Source: Actinopolymorpha pittospori (GTDB taxonomy: Bacteria > Actinomycetota > Actinomycetes > Propionibacteriales > Actinopolymorphaceae). Taken from it: 64,000 bases of DNA. The notes beneath the pieces were generated by a model that ran no database searches, had not been told where the DNA came from, and was given only the letters and a program-made list of their open reading frames with translations. Positions 17,212 to 25,729 of this stretch are shown in pieces (within the stretch, counting starts at the first letter, position 1; each line of letters opens with the position of its first letter). Location: contig NZ_JADBEM010000001.1 in the NCBI RefSeq assembly GCF_014873875.1, forward strand, positions 10,470,717-10,534,716. The letters are read 5' to 3'. Position numbers and translations under genes: made by a program.

Positions 17212-18681
17212 TCAGCCGAAGCAGTTCGGGACGTCCACCGCGTTGCCCGCACAGTTGGTCGGACGGTTCTTGATGATCGTCGAGTCGTCGTCGACAGAGA
17301 TCGGGCCGTCGGTGGAGATACCACCGGGCGGGAGTGTCGACGCGTTCTCGACGACCCGCGTGTCGGTCAGCGTGAGGTCACCCTGAATGTTGAGGATGCC
17401 GGCGCCGAGGCCCGCCGGACCGAAGGCGCGGTTCAGCTTGACCTCGCTGTCTCGCAGAACCGCAGTACCGCCGAGGTTGGCGAAACCACCGGCCTGCCCG
17501 ACGAGCGCGGAGTTCTCACTGATCCTGCTCTGATCGACCGTCACTATTCCGACCAGATTCTGGACGCCTCCGGCATCGTCGGCCGCGGTGTTGTGGCGGA
17601 CCTCCGTACGCTGCAGGTAGAGCCGACCATTGTCGTTGGCGATGCCTCCGGCATCCCCGCTGCTGTTGCCGGTGACAGAGCTGTCCTGAAGCTCGATGAT
17701 CGCCGCCGCGCCGAGGGCCGCGATGGCGCCGCCCTCCTCGATCGAGTGGTTGCGATCGAGCTTGGTCCTGGACAGTTTGGCGACGCCGCTGTTCACCAGC
17801 GCACCCCCGTCGTCGAGGCTGGTGTTGTCGCTCAGACGAGCACGATCCACCGTGAGTGACCCGACGTTGAGGATCGCGCCACCGTCGCGCACAGCGCTGT
17901 TCCGCGTGATCTCGGTGGTCGCGTCGTGCTTGCCGTCCTCAGCTTCTTTGTCATCCGTGCCGTGCTTGCCGTCCGCCGTGTCGCCGCCAACGATCCTGGT
18001 GACACCGAAGTTGCTGATCGCACCGCCACCGGTAGCGGATCGGTTGAGGGTGAGATTGCTCTCCTTGATGGTGGCTCTGCCGCCTTCCTGCACCAGCAGA
18101 GCACCGCCACCCAGCTCGTTTCGGGTGTCGCCACCCTTGACCGTGAGGTTCCGCAAGGTGAGGTTGCCACCAAAGCCCACGTTGAAGATGCGATAGGGCT
18201 CGGCGTTGGCTGCGCGGACGATGGTCGCACCATTTCCCTCGATGCTGACCCGCCCGAGGATGGCCGGCAGACCGCTGCGCTGGTCGGCCTCGTCGTCGTC
18301 GAACGCGGTGAGGGTGTAGGTGCACTTCGGCTCGAGTTCAAGCCGGCCGACACCCTTGGCGTTCGCCCGTACCAGCGCCGCGATCAGCAGGTCGGAGTCA
18401 CAGGGCACCCGCCTGGCCCAGTCCTCCTCGCCGTACTCCGTGCCGTCCTCATCGCCGTCGTGATCCTTGCCCTTGTCACCGTCCTCGGAGCCGCCATCCT
18501 TCGAACCACCGTCTCCCCCGCGCGACCCCGCGGCCGGCACGGCCTGCCTGGCCGCCTCGTTGGCGCCCACCGCGGGCGGACCACTGAGTACCACACCAAT
18601 CGCCGCCAGGCCGCTGGCGCCGGCCACACCTCCGATCGCGGCCAGATACGAGCGTTTCCTGCGTACCGAACCAAAGTTCAT
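17212..18681 (-). CDS. Secreted right-handed beta-helix protein, array member 8
   Basis: This 489-residue protein begins MNFGSVRRKRSYLAAIGGV. A Gly/Asp/Lys linker (GSKDGGSEDGDKGKDHDGDE) leads to the cysteine domain. The helix insert after VTRIVGGD is of medium length (DGKHGTDDKEAEDGKHD). The C-terminus reads RPTNCAGNAVDVPNCFG. Its promoter region is almost a copy of that of gene 7, which points to a duplication that included upstream DNA. GGGGGAACGCTAA precedes the ATG. Confidence 0.85.
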   Translation of the reverse strand: MNFGSVRRKRSYLAAIGGVAGASGLAAIGVVLSGPPAVGANEAARQAVPAAGSRGGDGGSKDGGSEDGDKGKDHDGDEDGTEYGEEDWARRVPCDSDLLIAALVRANAKGVGRLELEPKCTYTLTAFDDDEADQRSGLPAILGRVSIEGNGATIVRAANAEPYRIFNVGFGGNLTLRNLTVKGGDTRNELGGGALLVQEGGRATIKESNLTLNRSATGGGAISNFGVTRIVGGDTADGKHGTDDKEAEDGKHDATTEITRNSAVRDGGAILNVGSLTVDRARLSDNTSLDDGGALVNSGVAKLSRTKLDRNHSIEEGGAIAALGAAAIIELQDSSVTGNSSGDAGGIANDNGRLYLQRTEVRHNTAADDAGGVQNLVGIVTVDQSRISENSALVGQAGGFANLGGTAVLRDSEVKLNRAFGPAGLGAGILNIQGDLTLTDTRVVENASTLPPGGISTDGPISVDDDSTIIKNRPTNCAGNAVDVPNCFG

Positions 18682-18719
18682 TTAGCGTTCCCCCGACTCC
18701 AGAAGCTACAGATGGGCCC

Positions 18720-18781
18720 ACGCTATGAGGAATCGGCAAATCAACTTCGAGAAATCCCCAGACCGGGTCTTGTGCAGTACC
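18720..18781 (-). promoter_or_regulatory. Shared array promoter, gene 8
   Basis: Box GGTACTGC (complement of 18774-18781), 25 nt, GAAGTT (18743-18748), 20 nt with CCTCATAG, then CGT (18720-18722). Confidence 0.55.
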
Positions 18782-18853
18782 TTCTCGATGCCGACAGCGA
18801 AACAGCGCACATAAAAACAGCACCGCTCATATATGTCTGGCCAGCCCCTGACA

Positions 18854-18902
18854 CGGTCGCGCCCGGAGCCGAGTTGCATACTCGACTCCGGGCGCGGACC
18901 GG
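18854..18902 (-). terminator. Conserved 3' hairpin, copy 8
   Basis: CGGTCGCGCCCGGAGCCGAG pairs with CTCGACTCCGGGCGCGGACCG with one bulge and one mismatch. It lies 3' of beta-helix gene 9. Confidence 0.75.
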
Positions 18903-18966
18903 GCCTGCGTTATTCAGTTGTCGTGCGCCTGCATGTCCGACGAAGGTGCTGTGTCACCTGGCCCAC

Positions 18967-20382
18967 TCAGCCGAAACAGTTCGGGACGTCGTTCGGGCTC
19001 CCCTCACAGTTGGTGGGACGGTTCTTGATGATCGTCGAGTCGTCGTCCACGGTGAAGGCGTCGTTGTTGTTGAAGATGCCTCCGGGCGCCATGGTCGAGG
19101 CGTTCTCGACGACCTGGGTGTCCGTGAGGGTCACGTCTCCGTCGATGTTCGCGATTCCACCGGCCTGACCAGCCGGGCCGAACGCCCTGTGCTGGCTGAC
19201 CTCACTGTGGCGCAGGACGAGTTCGCCCGCGACGTCGAACACACCGCCGGCCATCCCCGTCAGTGCGTTGTTCTCGTTGATCTTGCTTCGCTCGATCACG
19301 GTCGTGCCGTCGATGATGGCGACGCCGCCGCCATCGTCGGTCGCCGTGTTGTGGCTGACGTCGACCCGCTGCGCGTACAGCTGGCCCCCACCGAGGTTCG
19401 TGAGGCCGCCGCCGTCGTTGCCGGCGGTGTTGCCCGTGACGGAGGAGTCCCGCAGCTGTGTGTTGGTGTCGGTGTTGACGGAGGTGAGGCCGCCGCCGTC
19501 GACGGACGCGTGGTTGCCGTCGATCTCGGTTCGCGAGATCTTGGCGACGCCACCTTCGACGTTGGCCAGTGCTCCACCCGAAGCCAGGCTGTTGTTGTAC
19601 GTCAGGCGCGCGTTCTCCACGGTGAGTGCCCCGGTGTTGGCGATCGCACCACCGTCACCCACGGAGGTATTGAGGGTGAGCTCCGACCCACCGCTCCAGG
19701 AGTCGTCTTCTCCGTGGCTGTTCTTCTCCGCGTCATCCTTGCGCTCGCCGCCGCCGACGATTCTGGTGACGCCACGGTTGAAGATCGCTCCACCCAGTCC
19801 GGTCGTCCGGTTGAGTGTGAAGTCACTCGCTTCGATGGACGCCTTGCCGCCCGCCTGGACCAGGAGGCCACCACCACCTTCCGGGGTCCGCGCGTCGCCA
19901 CCCTTGACTGTCAGATCACGCAAGGTCAGGTTGCCGCCAGATGCCACGTTGAAGATACGGAACGGCTCGGCGTTGGCCGCCCGGACGATCGTCGCGCCCT
20001 TGCCGTCGATCTTGATACGTCCGACGATCACCGGGAGCCCGTCGTCATCCTCGAACGCGGTGAGCGTGTAGGCACACTTGGGCTCGAGTTCGAGGTTGGC
20101 AACTCCTTCTGCGTTGCCGCGGACGAGCGCCGCGATCAGTAGGTCCGGATCACAGGGCACCTGCTTGACCTTGTCATCCTTGCCCTTGTCACCGTCCTTC
20201 GAGCCACTGTCACCACCCATGGGCTGGGCCGCCGAGGCCGCCCGGCGGGCCACCTCACTCGTGCCCGTCGTCGGCGCGTCGGTCGCCAACGCCACACCGA
20301 TCGCCGCCAGGCCGCTCGCCCCGGCAAGTCCCCCAATTGCTGCCACGTACCAACGTTTCCTACGATCAGAACCGAAGTTCAT
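18967..20382 (-). CDS. Secreted right-handed beta-helix protein, array member 9
   Basis: This 471-residue protein is the first gene of the array in the direction of transcription. It begins MNFGSDRRKRWYVAAIGG; the start at 20382 is chosen because the reading upstream to 20535 has no leader homology and GGGGGATGAT precedes this ATG. Linker (GSKDGDKGKDDK) and helix insert (ERKDDAEKNSHGEDD) are short. The end is RPTNCEGSPNDVPNCFG. Rungs such as GGGLTNLGGGQLYAQRVDVS are typical of the family. No enzyme active site can be recognised. Confidence 0.85.
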   Translation of the reverse strand: MNFGSDRRKRWYVAAIGGLAGASGLAAIGVALATDAPTTGTSEVARRAASAAQPMGGDSGSKDGDKGKDDKVKQVPCDPDLLIAALVRGNAEGVANLELEPKCAYTLTAFEDDDGLPVIVGRIKIDGKGATIVRAANAEPFRIFNVASGGNLTLRDLTVKGGDARTPEGGGGLLVQAGGKASIEASDFTLNRTTGLGGAIFNRGVTRIVGGGERKDDAEKNSHGEDDSWSGGSELTLNTSVGDGGAIANTGALTVENARLTYNNSLASGGALANVEGGVAKISRTEIDGNHASVDGGGLTSVNTDTNTQLRDSSVTGNTAGNDGGGLTNLGGGQLYAQRVDVSHNTATDDGGGVAIIDGTTVIERSKINENNALTGMAGGVFDVAGELVLRHSEVSQHRAFGPAGQAGGIANIDGDVTLTDTQVVENASTMAPGGIFNNNDAFTVDDDSTIIKNRPTNCEGSPNDVPNCFG

Positions 20383-20416
20383 ATCATCCCCCGCTTCGGA
20401 ACTTGGAAGTAAAGAA

Positions 20417-20445
20417 ACGCTATGAGGCTTTGGGTGCACAACTCC
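20417..20445 (-). promoter_or_regulatory. Array promoter, gene 9 (core only)
   Basis: GGAGTT (20440-20445), 20 nt with CCTCATAG, then CGT (20417-20419). The GGTATTGC box seen at -60 in the other eight promoters is not recognisable at the expected place, so regulation of this gene may differ. Confidence 0.5.
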
Positions 20446-20651
20446 CGGGATTCCCCCGCATTGGTTCTTCTGTAGGACGCCAAGGTCCGGCCAGGAAAGG
20501 CTGACTGGATCGGATAACGGCACACCTGGGTGCACTGCGCCGCCTTCTACGGGTTGGTGAGGATGACACCGGGATGCCCCTCCTCACCCGATCGGGGCGA
20601 CGGCTGCGGTGCTTGGTGCGACGCGAGGTCGGCACCCGTTCGAGACAGACA

Positions 20652-20683
20652 AACCGGCCCCGAGGAGACCCTCGAGGCCGGTT
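20652..20683 (-). terminator. Hairpin terminator of the DUF5722 operon
   Basis: AACCGGCC-C-CGAG pairs with CTCG-A-GGCCGGTT around a short loop, 19 bp past the stop codon of the DUF5722 gene. No T-run follows, as is usual for actinomycete terminators. Confidence 0.7.
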
Positions 20684-20701
20684 GAGAAGAACCCGCTGAT
20701 G

Positions 20702-23700
20702 TCAGTCGAGATATGTCACGTCGTCGACCTGGAAGCGTGGACTCCACGGCGTGTCAGACCCGAGGGCTCGGAAACTGACTTCCATGCCGGTGATCCGGTC
20801 GCGGTAGGGCCAGTCCTCGACGTCGAGACTGATTTCGTTCCACCGGTCGGCTTGGAAGCTCGAGACTGTGGTGGTCCGGGTCTGCGTTCCACTCAGCAGG
20901 ATGAACCTGACTTCGTAGCCGGTTGCTCCCGTCGCCCCACCATAGGCGTCCACCCAGGCAACGACCGTACGCGCGGCGGACAGGTCCAGCGGTGTCGCGG
21001 TGTGCACGGCCACCGTCTTCGGGGTGGAGGCCGGAACCGCCGCGGCGGTCGCCTCGAGGGCGCGGCGGCCACCGTGCGGGGCCTGCGGACCGTTGGCGAA
21101 CCTCTCCACGGCAGCGACGGACGTGACGTTCTCACCTGCCGCCCAGCCGTCGGTTCCGGTCTCGAAGCCGTAGATCTGGGTGGGTGTCGCCGGCGGGACG
21201 GTGAACGTCGTCCGGATGACCTGCCGCAGATATGTCGCACAGATGGTCGGGTGGTCGGCGTCCGCCGGGTCGAAGGCGGTCACGGTCGTCTGGTAGGTCC
21301 TGCTCTCGCCGGTGCCGAGCCCGGTCACGTCCAGGCTGCTTGGTGTGACACTCACCCCGTCGCATGGCCGGAGTTCGAGGACGTGGTCCAGGCCCCGCGC
21401 ATCGTTGTTGGTGACGGTGACCGACAGGGCGGCACCCACCGCGTGGTGGTCGGACAAAGTGGCCGACACGTCGAGGTTGCGCAGGCCGCTCGGCGCCGGT
21501 GCGACACTTCGCGCCAGGGTGACGTGGTCGAGGTCGAAGCTGCCGCGCCAGTCGTCGTTGCTCGTACCACGAACCCAGACCTTGATCCGCTGGATCGCCG
21601 AACGCCCCTCCCAGTCCGACAGATCCAGGGACAGCGACGTCCAGCCCCGCTCGGGATCGAGTCGCGCCACGCCGTAGGCCACCTGCCCGTCCCGCGCGTA
21701 AACCTGCACCTTCGCAGAGAACACGTTGCCCGCCTGGAACTGGCCCGGGGCCGGTTCGGGGACCTTGACGGCGAGGTTCAGGTGGGGTGTCCCCGTGGCG
21801 TCCAGCGGCTCGGGCAGGACGACGTCGGCGCCCTTCCAGGTCTTGGCGTCGCGTGACCAGGCCGGCAACTGGGCGGCGTTGTCGAAGCGCACCCGCAGCG
21901 CACCCGCCCCGGTGTAGCCGCCGGTGACGCCCTGCACCGCCGAGGCGTTGTCGGAGGGACGCCAGCCATCCGGCCCGTCCTCGAAGTCGGCGACCACGCT
22001 GCTCCCGACGGGTCGGGCATCAAGGAGGGTGGCCACCTGTGTGGGCACGGCGCGTTCGGCGAGCTTGGCCGGGTCGAAGCCGGGTATGACATCGGCCCAG
22101 TCGTCGATTCCTATGATCTGCTTGGCGAAGTCGGTGGCCCGCGTCGAGCCCGCGGTGTCGATCTGGGTGAGGACGTCGTAGATCTCCTTGTGCCGGCCCG
22201 GCAGGGCGGCCTCGGTCCGCTCGTCGTCCCAGGTCCACAGGCCGAGGCGGAGTCCGCCCTCCTGCTGGTGGTCGACGTGGCGGTGCAGGATGAACGCGTC
22301 GACGCTGTCGAGGAACCGGACCTTGTAGTAGGCGTAGGCATAGCAGGCCGCCTGGAGGCGTTCGGCGTCCGCGGTGTCACCGGGGGTGTTGCAACCCTGT
22401 TCGGACAGGATGATCCGCCTGCTCCCACCGTCGTAGCGGAGGTCGTCCTGGCTGAGGTACTCCGGCAGCACCTCGATGTTCTTGAAGGTGATGCGCTGTG
22501 TGTCAGGCCCGGGTTGCGCGGTCGTGTCGTTCCAGAAGGCGGGATCGAAGAGGTCCTCGGGATAGGGATGGTAGGCGACGCTCCAACCCACGTCGCCGGT
22601 GTGCTTGGTGAGGGCGTTGAGCTGGTCGATGACGTCTCGGCCCGCGTAGTAGCGGGTCGGGTTGTCCGGGTCCGGATTGGTGCCACAGACGATCGTCCAG
22701 CAGTGGGTGAGGGAGATGTAGGTACGGGCGCCGGCCCAGTATTTCTGTGTCGCCTGCCAGGCGATCCGGACGGCCTTCGCGTAGTAGCTCAGGAAGTCGT
22801 CCAGGGGCATGTCGCCGGAGTTGGCCCACACCCACTGGGCGTCGACCTCGTTACCGACGATGTAGCCGACGGCCCGGCCGTACTTCTCGTCCGCTCTGGT
22901 GTAGCGGTCGGCGAGGAACTCCATGGCGGCGGTGAAGTGTGCGAGACCGTCGGCGGTCTTGGTGTTGAACGCGTAGACGGTGCCGCCCCCCACCTCGGCG
23001 TCGGGGTGGTGCAGGATCGGCCAGGCAGAGGTCGGGTCGGCGTCCTGGTAGAGGATCAGGATCAGGTTGACGAGGACGCCGTTGTCCGACAGCGGCTTGA
23101 TCTGTCCGTCCAGACTCGCGACCGCGTCGGCGTCGAAGTAGAACGTACGACCGTTGGACTCGAACGGCACCACGGCGCCGGGATCCTCGCCCGGGCCGTT
23201 GCGCATGAGCTCGTTGAAGGCGACGTTGATGCCGGCATGCTGGACGCCGAGTTCCTCGGCGTCGTCGGTCATCTCGACCTGCAACCCCTTCTTGCTCGCC
23301 GCCTTCGGGTAGGCGAAGTCGCGGGCTCGGGTGAAGTCCAGCCTGTCGACGTAGTGAGGGCCCCCAACGGGCTGGGCGGAGTCTCCGCCGCCGGCGACGA
23401 CGACGTACTGGTCGTAGAGCCGGTCCTGCCCGGCCGCGTCCATGCGCGGCAACGTCGCGGTGAACCCGCCCGAGGCGTCCGCGGTGGTGGACGCGGCCGG
23501 CTCGGTCCCGGTGTAGCTGTCCGGCGGCGCCTGCGCCCCGAGGGCGTAGACGGCCACAGGTGTCGACGCGTCGGGCACCGTGCCGGTGACGACGATCGTG
23601 GTGTCGCGCGCCGAGACCGAGGTGATGCCTGCTTCCGCGGCGCTGGTGCCGGCTGTCGTCGCCGCCCGCGGCGGCGTGCTCGCCACGGCCGACAGGGCCG

Positions 23701-23776
23701 GAACCATGGCGACCAGCACGCAGGCCACGACCGTCAGGATCCGATGTCCGCGCCGTCGAAGGAACCGCCTTGACAT
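20702..23776 (-). CDS. Secreted DUF5722 protein (glycoside-hydrolase-like) with carbohydrate-binding C-terminus
   Basis: This 1024-residue exported protein has an N-terminal signal (RRFLRRRGHR followed by a hydrophobic stretch to about residue 35). The central region (YVDRLDFTRARDFAYPKAAS, then YHPYPEDLFDP and IILSEQGCNTPG) matches my recollection of the DUF5722 family, a TIM-barrel glycosidase-like domain; the YHPYPEDLFDP and LSEQG regions look like active-site loops. Two C-terminal beta-sandwich regions (from FEDGPDGWRPSDNAS and from FETGTDGWAAGENVTS) look like carbohydrate-binding modules. GGAGGTCAGTC precedes the ATG at 23776. It is last in an operon with a sugar ABC importer, so it probably releases or trims the imported sugar. 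Confidence 0.82.
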   Translation of the reverse strand: MSRRFLRRRGHRILTVVACVLVAMVPALSAVASTPPRAATTAGTSAAEAGITSVSARDTTIVVTGTVPDASTPVAVYALGAQAPPDSYTGTEPAASTTADASGGFTATLPRMDAAGQDRLYDQYVVVAGGGDSAQPVGGPHYVDRLDFTRARDFAYPKAASKKGLQVEMTDDAEELGVQHAGINVAFNELMRNGPGEDPGAVVPFESNGRTFYFDADAVASLDGQIKPLSDNGVLVNLILILYQDADPTSAWPILHHPDAEVGGGTVYAFNTKTADGLAHFTAAMEFLADRYTRADEKYGRAVGYIVGNEVDAQWVWANSGDMPLDDFLSYYAKAVRIAWQATQKYWAGARTYISLTHCWTIVCGTNPDPDNPTRYYAGRDVIDQLNALTKHTGDVGWSVAYHPYPEDLFDPAFWNDTTAQPGPDTQRITFKNIEVLPEYLSQDDLRYDGGSRRIILSEQGCNTPGDTADAERLQAACYAYAYYKVRFLDSVDAFILHRHVDHQQEGGLRLGLWTWDDERTEAALPGRHKEIYDVLTQIDTAGSTRATDFAKQIIGIDDWADVIPGFDPAKLAERAVPTQVATLLDARPVGSSVVADFEDGPDGWRPSDNASAVQGVTGGYTGAGALRVRFDNAAQLPAWSRDAKTWKGADVVLPEPLDATGTPHLNLAVKVPEPAPGQFQAGNVFSAKVQVYARDGQVAYGVARLDPERGWTSLSLDLSDWEGRSAIQRIKVWVRGTSNDDWRGSFDLDHVTLARSVAPAPSGLRNLDVSATLSDHHAVGAALSVTVTNNDARGLDHVLELRPCDGVSVTPSSLDVTGLGTGESRTYQTTVTAFDPADADHPTICATYLRQVIRTTFTVPPATPTQIYGFETGTDGWAAGENVTSVAAVERFANGPQAPHGGRRALEATAAAVPASTPKTVAVHTATPLDLSAARTVVAWVDAYGGATGATGYEVRFILLSGTQTRTTTVSSFQADRWNEISLDVEDWPYRDRITGMEVSFRALGSDTPWSPRFQVDDVTYLD

Positions 23777-23859
23777 GACTGACCTCCAGGTCGGGTGGTC
23801 CGTGCGAGGGGTGGTGGCTCGTGGCCTACGGGTCGCCGGCATCCTCTGATAGGGGGAGG

Positions 23860-24813
23860 TCACCGGTTGCCCCCGACGCCGGGCAGGCCGCCCTGGAGCC
23901 CGGCGAGGAAGTACTTCGACAAGAGGACGAACAACAGCAGCAGCGGGACACTGGCGATGGCGTAGCCGGCGAACAGCGGGCCGTACTCGGTGGCGTTCTG
24001 GGTCTGGAAGAACTGCAGACCCGCCGACACCGTGCGCAGCTCGTTCTCGGTGACGGTGAGCAGCGGCCAGAAGAAGTCGTTCCACACCCCGATCACGGTC
24101 ACCAGCGCGATGGTTCCAAGGATCGGCAGCGACAGCGGCAGCATGATCGAGACGAACATGCGCGGTCCTCCGGCACCGTCCACCCGCGCCGCGTCGAACA
24201 GCTCCTGGGGCAGCTGTTCGACGAAGGTCTTCATCAGCAGCGTGCCGAGTACGGCACCCCCGACGATGTGAGGGATGACCAGGACGGCGCGTGTGTTGAG
24301 CAGGCCGAGGTCGCGCATGAGCACGAACATCGGGATCAGGCTGGAGATGCCCGGCACCATGAGCAGGGCGGCGACCAGTCCGAACAGAACCTTGCGGCCG
24401 AAGAACTCGTAGCGGGCGAAGACGAACGCGGCCAGCGAGCACAGCACGACCGCGCCGACGATCGCCGCGGCAGCCACGATCACCGAGGTGACGAAGTACG
24501 GCCGGATCTGTTCCCAGGCTCGGGTGTAGTTCTCCAGGTGGAGCGGGAGCGTCGGCAGCCACCAGGACTCGTAGTACTGCTGGTTGGTCTTGAACGACGT
24601 CGCCAGCATGAACAGGAACGGAAACAGGCCCACGAACACGATCAGGGCGAGAACGGCCTTGATCAGCAGCTGGTTTCGCCGACGGCGCGAGCGGAGGGGC
24701 CTGGCACCCGATCCCGTCATACCTCTTCCGGGAGGGTGTCGCCGCGACGGCGCTCGGCGCGCCGGCTGGCTCCCACCGGGTCGTGTGTCGGTGATCTCAG
24801 AGCGAACGGACAT
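23860..24813 (-). CDS. Carbohydrate ABC transporter permease (MalG type)
   Basis: This 317-residue membrane subunit has a long basic N-terminus and about six membrane segments. The EAA loop reads FDAARVDGAGGPRMFVSIML, as in MalG/CUT1 permeases. The start at 24813 is supported by GGAGGAAGG nine bases upstream; it overlaps the previous permease gene by 17 bp, which suggests translational coupling. The ATPase is not encoded here: CUT1 importers of actinomycetes often share a common MsiK-type ATPase encoded elsewhere. Confidence 0.92.
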   Translation of the reverse strand: MSVRSEITDTRPGGSQPARRAPSRRHPPGRGMTGSGARPLRSRRRRNQLLIKAVLALIVFVGLFPFLFMLATSFKTNQQYYESWWLPTLPLHLENYTRAWEQIRPYFVTSVIVAAAAIVGAVVLCSLAAFVFARYEFFGRKVLFGLVAALLMVPGISSLIPMFVLMRDLGLLNTRAVLVIPHIVGGAVLGTLLMKTFVEQLPQELFDAARVDGAGGPRMFVSIMLPLSLPILGTIALVTVIGVWNDFFWPLLTVTENELRTVSAGLQFFQTQNATEYGPLFAGYAIASVPLLLLFVLLSKYFLAGLQGGLPGVGGNR

Positions 24814-25696
24814 CCGTGGTGTCCTTCCTCCGCACGTAGACGATCACGATGCTGAGCAGGATGGTCATGACGAACAACGTCGTCGACAACGCGGCCGCGT
24901 AGCCCCAGTCGCTGCCCTGGAACGCGACGCCGAGCATGCGCAGGACTGGGACCTGGGTGGCGTTGTCGGGGCCGCCGCCGGTGAGGAGGTAGGCGGCGAA
25001 TCCGTACTGCAGGACGCTGATGGTCGCGAGGAACACCAGGAGCTTGAGCTGGCTCGCCATCAGGGGCAGGTCGATCGCGGTGAGCCTGCGGAGCCGTCCG
25101 CAGCCGTCCAGTGCGGCCGCCTCGAAGACCTCGCTCGAGACGTTCTGCAGGGTGGTGAGGAAGACGAGGAACGGCAGGCCCGCGACGAACGGGAACCCGA
25201 TGAACAACAGGGACAGCAACGCGAAGTGCGGGTCGCCCACCCAGTTCTGGGCCAGCCCGCCGAGTCCGACGCCCTTGAGGACTCGGTTGATGACACCGTT
25301 GTTGGGTTCGTACATCGCCGCCCACAGCAGGACGGTGACCACGCCGGGGAAGGCCATCGGCGCGATCAGCAGGGTGCGGAACACGAACTGTGCCCGCTTG
25401 CTCTCCAGGCTGATGACGAGTTCGGCGGCGAGGAGTGGGATCGCCCAGGCGATGGTGACACCGAAGACGAAGATGAAGCCGAGGTTGCGGAACGACCTCC
25501 ACCACAGGTCGTCCGCGAGCATCGTGACGTAGTTGTCCAGGCCGACGAAGGGCGAGTCGAAGCCGGGTCGCCATTCGTAGAACGAGTGCCAGATCCCGCT
25601 CACCGCCGGGTAGTAGGCGAACATCGCCAGCGTCACGAAGAGTGGCAGAAGCGCGAGATAGACGTACCAGGGGAAGCGTCTGCGCCCTTCGGGCAT
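24797..25696 (-). CDS. Carbohydrate ABC transporter permease (MalF type)
   Basis: This 299-residue protein is the first permease of the CUT1 importer. It has an N-terminal membrane segment after RRRFPWY, a WHSFYEWRPGFDSPFVGLDNY region typical of MalF-like proteins, and an EAA loop at FEAAALDGCGRLRRLTAIDL. GGAG precedes the ATG by six bases. It lies 33 bp after the solute-binding protein gene and overlaps the second permease. Confidence 0.92.
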   Translation of the reverse strand: MPEGRRRFPWYVYLALLPLFVTLAMFAYYPAVSGIWHSFYEWRPGFDSPFVGLDNYVTMLADDLWWRSFRNLGFIFVFGVTIAWAIPLLAAELVISLESKRAQFVFRTLLIAPMAFPGVVTVLLWAAMYEPNNGVINRVLKGVGLGGLAQNWVGDPHFALLSLLFIGFPFVAGLPFLVFLTTLQNVSSEVFEAAALDGCGRLRRLTAIDLPLMASQLKLLVFLATISVLQYGFAAYLLTGGGPDNATQVPVLRMLGVAFQGSDWGYAAALSTTLFVMTILLSIVIVYVRRKDTTDVRSL

Positions 25697-25729
25697 GGTT
25701 GCTCCTTCGACGCGGTCCGGTCGCGGGGT

